Assembly: GCF_030504645.1 (NCBI RefSeq)
Contig: NZ_JAUKWQ010000002.1
Span: 496,001-560,000, forward strand
Length of the DNA stretch: 64,000 bases
From: Rhizobium oryzicola
Lineage (GTDB): Bacteria > Pseudomonadota > Alphaproteobacteria > Rhizobiales > Rhizobiaceae
Direction: 5' to 3'
Of the stretch, positions 17,618 to 25,521 are shown piece after piece. Every line of letters starts with the position of its first letter. Positions within the stretch are counted from its first letter, which is position 1. Under the pieces are notes generated by a model. It did no database searches and was not told where the DNA came from. It saw nothing but the letters and a program-made list of their open reading frames with translations. The position numbers and the translations under genes are program-made.

Positions 17618-19657
17618 ATGACGGATCGTGTGCCGCACATTGCAGATATCGCGGATCGCAAATCACTGGCGGTTTATCTCCAGGACCGTCCGATAGCCGA
17701 GGCGCAGGTGCTGGCGCTACGATCGGCCATTCGTGTTATGCCATTGATCGTGAGTCCAAACCGGCGGCTAACTCTTGAAACGTTTAAGGCGGCGTTATTT
17801 TCTTGGTCGGCACGCAGTTTTCCGGCCTATGAAAAGACTTTTTTAGCCGTTGCCAGTCAATCTCTAGGTGGCGGCGGCGTTGCTGTTGCAGGTTCTGCCC
17901 GCGGCGGTGTACCCATTATCAGTAGTGCCCTCGTTGTACTCAGCCGTAATGCTCGCGTTGCTGTCCGTCGCGCCGCCCGTTCGGCCGACCCTGCCTCCGC
18001 CGCACTTGCGGTGGCATCAGTCGCCTCTATTGCTAGGACCGCTGCTACTGATGCGACCGGAGAGGTCGTGTGGCACGCTATTGCCAGTGATCTCGTGAGC
18101 ATGCGGCATGCCTCTGTGGGCGTCTGTCTTACCGAGCCGATCTGGCCACAGGGACGGGTGCCGCACGAACTTCTCGATTGGGAGGTGGCGTTTAGAAGCG
18201 CGCTTGACGCGTTTAGCCCCGATTGGCAGCTCATTTATACTTTCTATCAAGCCTTGCGGGACGGTGTTACTCCCTTCGCTAGGCTGGGGGAGGAGGTAGG
18301 GCCGGTTATGCTGGCGCTGGCACAGGAGGACGGTGCCTTCTGGGCGCGGAAGCCTGACATCGTTATGCGGGATCTGGCGGAGCGGCTGGAGACACGTCCA
18401 CAGCCGGAAGCGGCTTCGAACAAATTGGCTGATAACATTAACTTCTTCATCAGCTATTCCACCAAAAACGAGGCTGAAGCCCGCGAGATCAACGGATACT
18501 TGGAGGACGCGGGCTACTCGACAATCGTTCAGCTCAAGGATTTTGTGCCGGGATCTAACTTCGTCACCGAAATGCAGAAAGGTCTAAACGCAAAACGGTT
18601 TATGGCCCTTTTGTCGCCCGCCTATTTTTCGTCGAAGCAATGTCAGGCGGAGTGGAGTGCCGCTTATAACCGTGATCCCTCCGGTGAGCTGCGGTATCTC
18701 GTCCCGATCCTGATCGAGAAGACCGAGTTGCCGCCGTTGGCGAAGCAGATCGTCTATAAATCAATTGTGGGCCTTTCCGGTGATGCTCGGCGCAATGCAG
18801 TGCTTGAGGCTATCGGCAAGCTGAAGCGTTCCGAAGTCCCCGGTATACGCTCCCCTTATGAGTTTGAGCTAACGCCGAGGCATACGATAACCGCTGTGGC
18901 CGGGACGATGAACAGTGTGAGTGTTCTGCCGGGCCGTGATCCCGGGGATGCACGGAGGCGACTGGAGGCGGCGAGGGACATCGCGATTGATTTGATCGGT
19001 GGATTGGCAGAAAGCCGCTTTCAGGTAGGTCACCACTATAAAAAGGAGTTGGAAAATTATCGCGACCGGCTGCCAATGAACGCCACGGAAAGCATCTATT
19101 CCGCCGATGCAGCTTTACGCAATCTGCGGGACGATCTTGAGAGTGATTTACGGTACGGTATTGTTTGCGATCGCTTTGCCCCACGGCTTCAGCGCTTGAT
19201 TGAGGCTCATTACGGGCTAAGGGTCTATTTCCCGGAATTGCTCAGCTTCTACGACGATGTGAAGCAGGCTCGCCAAGCAGAGCCCCCGCCGTTGGAGGCG
19301 CTGAGCGAGTTGCGGAAGGTCGTCCAAAGCAATACGCCTGCAGTGTTCGATACATCAGTCGGCGCGGCTTTTGGGCATGCCGTGGATGTTGCGCACCCCG
19401 CAAAAGAAACCCAAGAAGGGGCGTCCAGCCAAGAGTCACTACCCTCAGCTCACATTACCTTGCCGCCTGATCCGATTGCCGGTGTAGATCCTGTCCGCGC
19501 CGCTCAGCATGCCGAGATGAGCATGCAAAATCGCATTTGGGCAGTTTTGCGCCGTGTCGAAGAAGGGGGCAAGACTGCTGAGCGTATTGATAAGGCTGTT
19601 TCGGCTTATGCCAAATGGATCGACCCCATACTCGATTGGCTCTCCAATTCCAGTTGA
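17618..19657 (+). CDS. TIR-domain protein, candidate immune effector
   Basis: This 679-residue protein has three parts. Residues 1-270 match no family I recognise and contain an Ala/Val/Arg-rich stretch (about 85-150). Residues 273-410 form a TIR domain: NFFISYSTKN begins the first strand, LKDFVPGSNF follows, and SSKQCQAEW holds the Glu (residue 345) at the position of the catalytic residue in NAD-cleaving TIRs. The C-terminal part is helical, with an acidic linker and a final amphipathic stretch. TIR proteins of bacteria commonly act as NADases in phage defence; this role is inferred. It sits alone between the rpoD terminator plus palindromic elements and a bidirectional terminator, with no recognisable partner gene. 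Confidence 0.8.
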   Translation: MTDRVPHIADIADRKSLAVYLQDRPIAEAQVLALRSAIRVMPLIVSPNRRLTLETFKAALFSWSARSFPAYEKTFLAVASQSLGGGGVAVAGSARGGVPIISSALVVLSRNARVAVRRAARSADPASAALAVASVASIARTAATDATGEVVWHAIASDLVSMRHASVGVCLTEPIWPQGRVPHELLDWEVAFRSALDAFSPDWQLIYTFYQALRDGVTPFARLGEEVGPVMLALAQEDGAFWARKPDIVMRDLAERLETRPQPEAASNKLADNINFFISYSTKNEAEAREINGYLEDAGYSTIVQLKDFVPGSNFVTEMQKGLNAKRFMALLSPAYFSSKQCQAEWSAAYNRDPSGELRYLVPILIEKTELPPLAKQIVYKSIVGLSGDARRNAVLEAIGKLKRSEVPGIRSPYEFELTPRHTITAVAGTMNSVSVLPGRDPGDARRRLEAARDIAIDLIGGLAESRFQVGHHYKKELENYRDRLPMNATESIYSADAALRNLRDDLESDLRYGIVCDRFAPRLQRLIEAHYGLRVYFPELLSFYDDVKQARQAEPPPLEALSELRKVVQSNTPAVFDTSVGAAFGHAVDVAHPAKETQEGASSQESLPSAHITLPPDPIAGVDPVRAAQHAEMSMQNRIWAVLRRVEEGGKTAERIDKAVSAYAKWIDPILDWLSNSS

Positions 19658-19684
19658 GTAGTGCGTGTTTGAACAGACAGGACC

Positions 19685-19718
19685 AAAAGCCCGGCTGGAA
19701 CTCTCCAGCCGGGCTTTT
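19685..19718. terminator. Bidirectional terminator between the TIR gene and DUF2798
   Basis: AAAAGCCCGGCTGG at 19685-19698 pairs perfectly with CCAGCCGGGCTTTT at 19705-19718 around a six-base loop, giving A and T runs on both sides for the two convergent genes. Confidence 0.9.
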
Positions 19719-19723
19719 GCGTT

Positions 19724-19996
19724 TCAGGCGGGTTTCACCAGGGCTTGAACGATGCGCCTGGTGACGGGCAGGGCGCAGAGCAGGGTGGGGAAGGCGATCA
19801 GCCAGGAGATGCCCCAGGCGGACATCCAGCCTGTGACAAAGCCCGGCGCGGGGCCGAGGTTCTTGAGCGTTGCGACGCCTGAGACGACGAAGGTCATCAG
19901 GATAGAGAGAACTAGCGGCATGAGAATCCCGGCGTAGTGGGCGGGAAAGCGTATTATCATGGGAAAAGTCTTTCTGACGTAGGTCTTCGAGGCCAT
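19724..19996 (-). CDS. DUF2798 family small membrane protein
   Basis: This 90-residue protein has two hydrophobic segments: AGILMPLVLSILMTFVVSGV and a second around ISWLIAFPTLLCALPV. The TGWMSAWGISW motif between them matches the DUF2798 family of unknown function. The start is uncertain: no good ribosome binding site is seen, and in-frame starts exist up to 20059 and down to 19961. It converges on the TIR gene with a shared terminator. Confidence 0.6.
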   Translation of the reverse strand: MASKTYVRKTFPMIIRFPAHYAGILMPLVLSILMTFVVSGVATLKNLGPAPGFVTGWMSAWGISWLIAFPTLLCALPVTRRIVQALVKPA

Positions 19997-20202
19997 CTTG
20001 CAGCATTCACTTGAGCTCATCGACGGATCGACGACCTGTGTTGGAATGCGTTGCTTCACGTCAGACGCTTACGGCTGGACATTGCCAGCAGTCATTTCCT
20101 AATCCGGGCTTCACGCGATTGGCAAGAGGGGAATGGTGAATATTGCGGGATTTGCCCGCAACGGGACTCGCGCCCGCAAGCTTTCAGCCCTACATCGGTG
20201 CC

Positions 20203-21336
20203 ATGCAGGATGAAGATTTGCAGGCGCCGAAGCGGCGCAACGGCTTGAAGTGGGGCATGATTGCCTCTGTCGCCCTGCATGCCATCGTCGTCCTGCCCTT
20301 CTTCCTGACGCTTTCCCCGCGTGACTTGACGCCGAAAGAAGAGAGCGTATCGGTGGATCTCGTGCCGCCGCAGCCGGAGAAGGCACCGGAGGAGAAGAAA
20401 GAGGAGCCTCCGCCGCCTGAGGAAAAGAAGCTGGAGCTTCCCCCACCGCCGGAAGAGCAGAAGAAGGCCGAGGCACCACCTCCACCTCCGCCTCCACCGC
20501 CCCCGCCACCAGCACCCAAGCAGCAAAACCCCAAGGAGCAGCCAGAGGGACAGGATGTGAAGGCGCCGCCGATCCCTGCTCTCAGGCCCGTGTTCCGCTT
20601 TGGCGACAAGACGCAAGGGCCGGAGAAGCAGCTGGATGGCAATAGCGCAGACGCGGATGCAAAGCCGGAGGAGACCCCGTTGAAGGATCAGCCGGCGCCC
20701 CCAACTGCTGCCGCGACGCCCTCGACGCTGGATGCAAAACCGCAAGCCGAAGCTGCCAAAGCGGAACAGGCGAAGCCCGACCAACCCGATGCGCCGGCGA
20801 CGGACAAGGCGGATGCGGCCGCCCCGAAACTGCCTGATATCACGCTTCCAGAGGTTGGGCCGGGGCTGGCCGATAACCCTATTGCTCTAGGCTCTGCCGC
20901 TTCCGCGATTGGCGAGGCACCGAAGCCAACCGTCAAGCCTCAACAGGAGAAGACTGTGGCCGATAAGGTGCCGCCACCGAAGGAGGTGAAGAAGCTTTAT
21001 TCCCAGGCGGCCACGGGCGACCTTGGTGCTATGATGACAATGGCAGGCGTCAGCCGCGGAGAACGGGTAGGGGAGCTGTGCTCAAGTGAACTCGTTGCGC
21101 AGTTGCAGCGCTCCGGTCAGCACTATCCGCCCGACATACTGCCCGCATTGCGCCAGTCGACGGGTACTGTGGTCGAACCGAGCAATCTCGCGTTTCGTGC
21201 AAAGGGCGCCTGGTATGATCTGCGTCTGCGCTGCGAAGTGGATGCCGGCGCAACGCGCGTTCTCTCTTTTGCCTATTCGGTGGGCGAGCCGGTGCCGCGG
21301 GCCGAATGGCGACAGCGCCGCTTCCCGATGGACTGA
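20203..21336 (+). CDS. DUF930 domain protein with TonB-like anchor and proline-rich region
   Basis: This 377-residue protein has an N-terminal membrane anchor (about residues 15-35). An extended periplasmic stretch rich in Pro, Glu, Lys and Ala follows (about 45-265), including a run of twelve prolines. The C-terminal DUF930 domain carries two Cys (GELCSSEL and RLRCEV) and the conserved GAWYDLRLRC segment. The layout is like TonB or TolA, so spanning the periplasm is inferred; the function of DUF930 is unknown. The ATG at 20203 is chosen so that the anchor lies near the N-terminus. Confidence 0.8.
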   Translation: MQDEDLQAPKRRNGLKWGMIASVALHAIVVLPFFLTLSPRDLTPKEESVSVDLVPPQPEKAPEEKKEEPPPPEEKKLELPPPPEEQKKAEAPPPPPPPPPPPPAPKQQNPKEQPEGQDVKAPPIPALRPVFRFGDKTQGPEKQLDGNSADADAKPEETPLKDQPAPPTAAATPSTLDAKPQAEAAKAEQAKPDQPDAPATDKADAAAPKLPDITLPEVGPGLADNPIALGSAASAIGEAPKPTVKPQQEKTVADKVPPPKEVKKLYSQAATGDLGAMMTMAGVSRGERVGELCSSELVAQLQRSGQHYPPDILPALRQSTGTVVEPSNLAFRAKGAWYDLRLRCEVDAGATRVLSFAYSVGEPVPRAEWRQRRFPMD

Positions 21337-21364
21337 TCCCTTCCTTTGTGATTCAGGAGTTCGC

Positions 21365-21787
21365 ATGCCTCAAACGCTTTTGACCATTTCCACCCGCGGG
21401 CAGGGTCTCTACGAGTTCACCGATCAGGTGGCCGACTTCGTGAGATCATCAGGGGCGGAGGAGGGGCTGCTGACCGTGTTCGTGCGCCATACCTCGTGTT
21501 CGTTGATCATCCAGGAGAATGCCGATCCGGATGTTCAGCGAGATCTGAGGGAATTCTTCCATCGCCTTGTGCCACCAAGTGATGATGCCTCCATGCGCTG
21601 GATGGTGCATACGACGGAAGGGCCGGATGATATGCCGGCCCATATCAAGGCGGCGCTGACGGCCACATCGATCGGTATTCCCATCATGCGGGGGCGCCTG
21701 GCGCTTGGGACATGGCAGGGCATCTATCTGTTCGAACATCGCGACAGGCCGCACCGCCGTGAGGTCTTCCTGCATCTATCCGTCTGA
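21365..21787 (+). CDS. YjbQ family (UPF0047) protein
   Basis: This 140-residue cytosolic protein matches the YjbQ family from end to end. TVFVRHTSCSLIIQENADPD holds the conserved His/Ser/Glu cluster, and GTWQGIYLFEHR near the end is the family signature. Members have been shown to have weak thiamine-phosphate synthase activity, but the physiological role is not settled. The ATG at 21365 follows a TTCAGGAG site. It is 28 bases after the DUF930 gene, so co-transcription is possible. Confidence 0.9.
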   Translation: MPQTLLTISTRGQGLYEFTDQVADFVRSSGAEEGLLTVFVRHTSCSLIIQENADPDVQRDLREFFHRLVPPSDDASMRWMVHTTEGPDDMPAHIKAALTATSIGIPIMRGRLALGTWQGIYLFEHRDRPHRREVFLHLSV

Positions 21788-21926
21788 AACGACACAGCTA
21801 TTGCCTATGAAGGCGCGCGCTCCATATGAACGCTGCGTGAACGGAAGGTTTGGCGACCGTTCAGACAAATCGGCATAATTTTAGCCAATCGCTATGAATT
21901 GGCGAGCCAATGACGGAGAAACACCC

Positions 21927-22265
21927 ATGACCAATCTTTTTGCAAAAGCGGGCCTTGCCGTACTGATTGCAGCATCCGGCTTTGCTGCCACCTTGACCGG
22001 TGCGGAAGCAGCCAGCGTACAGGGCTTCACGACCGTGCAGTGGGATCGGGGTGGCCCGCCGCCGCGTCACTGGGGTCCAGGTCCCGATCGTCGTGATCGC
22101 TGCTCTCCGGGCCTGGCGGAAGAAAAGGCCTCGCGCATGGGCCTTCGTCGTGCCCGCGTGGTGGATGTGAACCCGCGCGTCGTGGTCGTGGCAGGCTTTG
22201 ACCGCCGTGGTCCTGACCGGATCGCCTTTGCCAATGTTCGCGGCTGCCCCGTTCTGCGTCGCTAA
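21927..22265 (+). CDS. Small secreted basic protein of unknown function
   Basis: This 112-residue protein has a clear signal peptide: positively charged start, hydrophobic core AGLAVLIAASGFAATL, and a likely cleavage after AEA near residue 28. The mature part is rich in Arg, Pro and Gly with two Cys (RCSPG and GCPVLRR) that could form a disulfide. Related rhizobial proteins exist as conserved hypotheticals; no function is assigned. GGAGAA lies about eight bases before the ATG at 21927. A terminator follows. Confidence 0.75.
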   Translation: MTNLFAKAGLAVLIAASGFAATLTGAEAASVQGFTTVQWDRGGPPPRHWGPGPDRRDRCSPGLAEEKASRMGLRRARVVDVNPRVVVVAGFDRRGPDRIAFANVRGCPVLRR

Positions 22266-22310
22266 CAATTTGCGATCAGTCGCCTCTATCGCGATGGATC
22301 GATTGAGATC

Positions 22311-22343
22311 GCCCGCTGCAGTGGTCCTGCAGCGGGCGGTTTT
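22311..22343. terminator. Intrinsic terminator between the secreted protein and SIMPL genes
   Basis: GCCCGCTGCAG at 22311-22321 pairs with CTGCAGCGGGC at 22327-22337, followed by GGTTTT. It lies between two convergent genes. Confidence 0.85.
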
Positions 22344-22345
22344 CG

Positions 22346-23089
22346 TTACTTGCCGAGCTTGAAGCGCACCTGAACCGCCACGTTATAGGTGTTTTCGCCG
22401 CTGGCGATCGGCACGCTATCAGCCGCCATTTCCTTGGCCATCATGCGCGGGGCCGGCATGGCAGGCATGGGCCTGACATTATTTTCCTCGATCGACAGAA
22501 TGGATCCCAGCTCCGTGCCGGCCGCTTCCGCCATCAGGCGGGCCTTCTCCATGGCATCCTGAACTGCCTTTCGCCGCGCCTCGTTCAGGGCAGCCTTCGG
22601 GTTTTCGTTGATGAAGCTCACCTGGCCGCCCTGGTTGACGCCGAGCTTGACGGTCTTGTCGATCAGGCTACCCAGCTTTGTCAGATCTCGGACGCGAACG
22701 GTGACGCCGTTCGACACCTGATAACCGACAATGACAGGGGCGACCGGCTTGTTGTTGCGCATTTCCGGCTGGTTGTATTGCGGGTAGATCGAGACGTCGC
22801 TGGTCTGAAGGTCTCGATCAGCAATGCCTTCCGCCTTCAGTGCGGCCAGCACATCCCGCATGGCGCCGTTGTTGGCCGACAGAGCCGCAGCCGCCGTTTC
22901 CGCGGTGCGGGTGACGGAGAGTTGCAGCATGGCCTGGTCCGGCGCGACGGAGACCTGACCTTCACCCGTGACGGAAATCTGCGGGGTTTCTGGAGCCTCT
23001 GCTGCAAACGCAGATGATGCCATGGGAGACAGCAGCAGGGCACCGGCCAGTGCGGTTGCGCCAAGGGTGCCTGTCAGTCGAGCCTTCAT
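22346..23089 (-). CDS. SIMPL (DUF541) domain periplasmic protein
   Basis: This 247-residue protein has a signal peptide (hydrophobic core ATALAGALLLSPMASSAFAA). The SIMPL/DUF541 domain follows: ISVTGEGQVSVAPDQAML at the start and AVQDAMEKARLMAEAAG in the centre are typical. The family is predicted to be periplasmic or outer-membrane associated, with unclear function (related to the oxidative-stress protein YggE). The ATG at 23089 has GGAGG six bases upstream; a GTG one codon earlier is possible. Confidence 0.88.
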   Translation of the reverse strand: MKARLTGTLGATALAGALLLSPMASSAFAAEAPETPQISVTGEGQVSVAPDQAMLQLSVTRTAETAAAALSANNGAMRDVLAALKAEGIADRDLQTSDVSIYPQYNQPEMRNNKPVAPVIVGYQVSNGVTVRVRDLTKLGSLIDKTVKLGVNQGGQVSFINENPKAALNEARRKAVQDAMEKARLMAEAAGTELGSILSIEENNVRPMPAMPAPRMMAKEMAADSVPIASGENTYNVAVQVRFKLGK

Positions 23090-23269
23090 CACGATCCTCC
23101 GTGTTATGATTGTCCATCAAGCCATTGCTGATGTGCAGGCAGCGGTGCATGTCGATTGTGAAGCCAATGCGGCGACTGCTTGTGATGCCGAGAATTTTCC
23201 GCTACACGCATCCTCCATGCGCCGACGTGAACCATTGCACGCGGCGCGCGCTGCCCGTAACGGGCAGCC

Positions 23270-23345
23270 GGGCCTGTAGCTCAATGGTTAGAGCCGGCGG
23301 CTCATAACCGCTTGGTTGGGGGTTCGAGTCCCTCCGGGCCCACCA
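23270..23345 (+). tRNA. tRNA with CAU anticodon, probably tRNA-Ile2 (lysidine type)
   Basis: A full cloverleaf is visible: acceptor GGGCCTG pairs with CGGGCCC, the D arm is GCTC...GAGC, the anticodon loop is CTCATAA, the T arm includes GGTTCGAGTCC, and a genomic CCA follows. The CAU anticodon fits elongator Met, initiator Met or Ile2. The anticodon stem GGCGG/CCGCT and adjoining TTGGTT resemble E. coli ileX, so Ile2 is preferred, but Met cannot be excluded. The prophage integrase begins nine bases after its 3' end, so this gene is the attachment site. Confidence 0.9.
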
Positions 23346-23353
23346 TTCAACTT
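23323..23353 (+). other. Putative prophage attachment site (attL) at the tRNA 3' end
   Basis: The T-arm, acceptor 3' strand and CCA of the tRNA lie directly against the integrase stop codon at 23354. Tyrosine integrases often use such tRNA 3' ends as att core. The matching attR copy was not seen in the window, so the crossover core cannot be bounded. Confidence 0.5.
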
Positions 23354-24472
23354 CTAACTTACTGTTTTTGTTTCGCTTTCTGGAATAGATCCCTCACGTT
23401 GATCAGTGTGAGGGGCAAGTTCGTTCATCAACTGTTCGCTCACTATACGCGAACTGACCACGCCCAGGCGCTCTCTGTCGGCCTGTCTGGTGTAGACTTC
23501 AGCCTGCTTTGAGTTCGACCATCCGAACTGGCTCATCAACTGATGGGCCGTTGCGCCGCCGTTTGCGGCCATGGTCGCGGCCAATTTTCTCAGGCCGTGC
23601 GAATTCTTTTCGATTCCCGCCTTGCGAGCGGCTTCCCCAAACCAATTCCCAAAACCAGCCACAGCAAACGGCTTGTTGTATTCTGTGACAAGAAAATGCA
23701 GATCACCTGTCGGTGTAGCATTGATGATGTCGATCACCCGCTGTGGCAGCTCGACGGCAATTCGCGCCTTCGTCTTCTGTGTTCCGATCGTCAGTACGTT
23801 GCCTCGCAGGTGCTGGCGGCCGACACGAACCAAGTCGGATCGCCGAAGGCCCGTATGCATGGCTAGCTCCAGTGCAAGCCTCTGCTTTGTTCCGATGGGC
23901 CATTTGATGCAGAAGGCTCGAACGTCCTCTATCTCCCACGCCGGAAAGCCGTCACCATCCAGCTTGAACTTCGGGATGCCTTCAGCCGGGTTCGCATCCA
24001 TATGGGCGTTTCTCACAGCCCACTTGCAGAGCGACGATATGGATTTCAGGTAATTGTTCGCAGCGGCTGGTGTGTCGGCACGATCTTCCATGCCGGCCAT
24101 CACGGCTTTACGGTTGATCAGCGTGAAAGGCTTATCTGCAAGCCTGATACCGCTCCTGTCTTTCTTTTCCTTGATGTGGTGGAAAATGTTGCTGCGCTGC
24201 TTGCGTGTGGCGGGCTCCAGCTTTGCCCAGTCGGCGCTTTCCATGTATCGCGCCATCAGCCATCCGATTGTCTGCGGGATCTCGCGCGGCATCTTCTTCA
24301 GATCGGCACCAGATAGCGCAGCTTGATAAGCCTGCATGAAATCAGGTTCATTCGGAGCCGGAAGGCGAACACGCTTTCCCTTGCCGATTCGGAAGTAGTA
24401 GACCCACTGTTCCAAACGGCCCCTCTGCTTCACAACATAGAGTGGGAGCTTCCTCGGCATACCGTCGATCAC
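23354..24472 (-). CDS. int: Prophage integrase (tyrosine recombinase)
   Basis: This 372-residue recombinase probably catalyses integration and excision at the adjoining tRNA. An N-terminal arm-binding region and core-binding domain precede the catalytic domain. The catalytic set is visible: Arg210 (HTGLRRSDLV), His292 and Arg295 (SHGLRKLAAT), Trp318 (FGWSN) and nucleophile Tyr327 (AEVYTRQAD). The GTG at 24472 is chosen because AGGAGG lies 10 bases upstream; an ATG four codons later is possible. The start overlaps the stop of the 59-residue ORF upstream by two bases. It points towards the tRNA. Confidence 0.93.
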   Translation of the reverse strand: MIDGMPRKLPLYVVKQRGRLEQWVYYFRIGKGKRVRLPAPNEPDFMQAYQAALSGADLKKMPREIPQTIGWLMARYMESADWAKLEPATRKQRSNIFHHIKEKKDRSGIRLADKPFTLINRKAVMAGMEDRADTPAAANNYLKSISSLCKWAVRNAHMDANPAEGIPKFKLDGDGFPAWEIEDVRAFCIKWPIGTKQRLALELAMHTGLRRSDLVRVGRQHLRGNVLTIGTQKTKARIAVELPQRVIDIINATPTGDLHFLVTEYNKPFAVAGFGNWFGEAARKAGIEKNSHGLRKLAATMAANGGATAHQLMSQFGWSNSKQAEVYTRQADRERLGVVSSRIVSEQLMNELAPHTDQREGSIPESETKTVS

Positions 24473-24648
24473 AGACGTATTTCCTCCTGTTCAGCAACGG
24501 CGCGCCGGCTGTTGATAACGGGGATATCGGGGGCAACCCGGATCAAAACGCCATTTCTTTCAATCTCCACGCGCAAGCCGGGGTTCTTTAGCACGAACTC
24601 TCCCATGCGTTTGAGATCGGAGGCCTTGACTATAGCGGGTGTGCTCAT
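24469..24648 (-). CDS. Small prophage protein, 59 residues, upstream of int
   Basis: An ATG at 24648 opens a 59-residue frame starting MSTPAIVKASDLKRMGEF and ending AEQEEIRL. Its TGA at 24469-24471 overlaps the integrase GTG. The ribosome binding site of int lies inside this frame, so the two genes are probably translationally coupled. The basic N-terminal half and position next to int are compatible with an excisionase or recombination directionality factor, but no MerR-like helix-turn-helix is obvious. Function unknown. Confidence 0.6.
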   Translation of the reverse strand: MSTPAIVKASDLKRMGEFVLKNPGLRVEIERNGVLIRVAPDIPVINSRRAVAEQEEIRL

Positions 24649-24657
24649 CTCTGACCT

Positions 24658-25521
24658 CTAACTCTCGCTGTCGCAGTGTTGCAGGTTGAACGATTCGGCC
24701 ACCTTCCGGCCTGCGTGCCTTGGGTTGACGTACGTGCCCAGAAACACGGCCACGCTTTTCCAGCCGCCGGCTTCCATCGTTGTCTTGATATCGTTGCCAA
24801 GCGCTATGGCGTTGGTGGCGAAGGAATGCCGTCCGCAGGTATGTGAAGGCTTGTATGGGATATCAGCGCGTCCGCAGATCTCGCGAATGCGCACATTGAC
24901 ATGGCTGCGATCGGTCAACCGGAAGACCGTCGTGGGCCGCTGCGCACTCTGCCGCAGGGCGTAGAACCGCGCGATCATCTGGTCTGAAAGATGACGTACG
25001 GAATAGGTGCTGGTCTTGGTGCGCAACAGGACGGCAGTTTTCGCGGCGAGATCGACATCTGGCCAAGCAAGGCGCAAAGCCTCGCTGACGCGAGCACCGG
25101 TCTGAGACATGAACATCACCAACGCGGCAATATGAGGCGCGCCATCACGGTCGCATTGACGGAAGAAATCGTGAAGCCAGGTCTGTGACGCAGCCTTTTT
25201 GCGCTTGGGCTGTTCCTCTTTCAGGTTTCGCAACCGGCTTTGCGGACCCCATCCTCGATCGTATCCGTGATACAGCACCGCCCTGATAGGCGTGATCACG
25301 CAGCGATTCCGTGTCGAGTTGCTATGCGCAGGATAGAGTGTCTTTGCCAGCTCACGCACATCGTAGGGGTAGATCGCAGCAAGCGGCATGTCGCCAAGGT
25401 GCGGCATGATCTTATCCAGATAGCGGCTTTCGTGGCCGTTGCTGATGTAGCTTTCAGCGGCCTGGCGGAAGGTCTTTTCGCTGGGGTAGGTGAACGCGGT
25501 CGAACAGGGATGAACCGTCAT
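24658..25521 (-). CDS. Second tyrosine recombinase in the prophage
   Basis: This 287-residue phage-type integrase family protein has a compact core-binding part (residues 1-105) and a complete catalytic domain: Arg144 (TGARVSEALR), His227 and Arg231 (SHTCGRHSFAT), Trp254 (AGGWKS) and Tyr264 (LGTYVNPRH). It is only distantly similar to int and lacks a long arm-binding domain. Its ATG at 25521 overlaps the preceding stop (ATGA), so it is co-translated with the upstream left-arm gene. It could resolve phage DNA, act on a second site, or be a remnant of an earlier element. Confidence 0.88.
   Translation of the reverse strand: MTVHPCSTAFTYPSEKTFRQAAESYISNGHESRYLDKIMPHLGDMPLAAIYPYDVRELAKTLYPAHSNSTRNRCVITPIRAVLYHGYDRGWGPQSRLRNLKEEQPKRKKAASQTWLHDFFRQCDRDGAPHIAALVMFMSQTGARVSEALRLAWPDVDLAAKTAVLLRTKTSTYSVRHLSDQMIARFYALRQSAQRPTTVFRLTDRSHVNVRIREICGRADIPYKPSHTCGRHSFATNAIALGNDIKTTMEAGGWKSVAVFLGTYVNPRHAGRKVAESFNLQHCDSES

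Noticed and set aside
20440..20520. Triplet repeat in the DUF930 gene as a microsatellite of interest
   Set aside because: It codes for the Pro-rich periplasmic spacer typical of TonB-like proteins and uses mixed codons, so it is an ordinary low-complexity linker.
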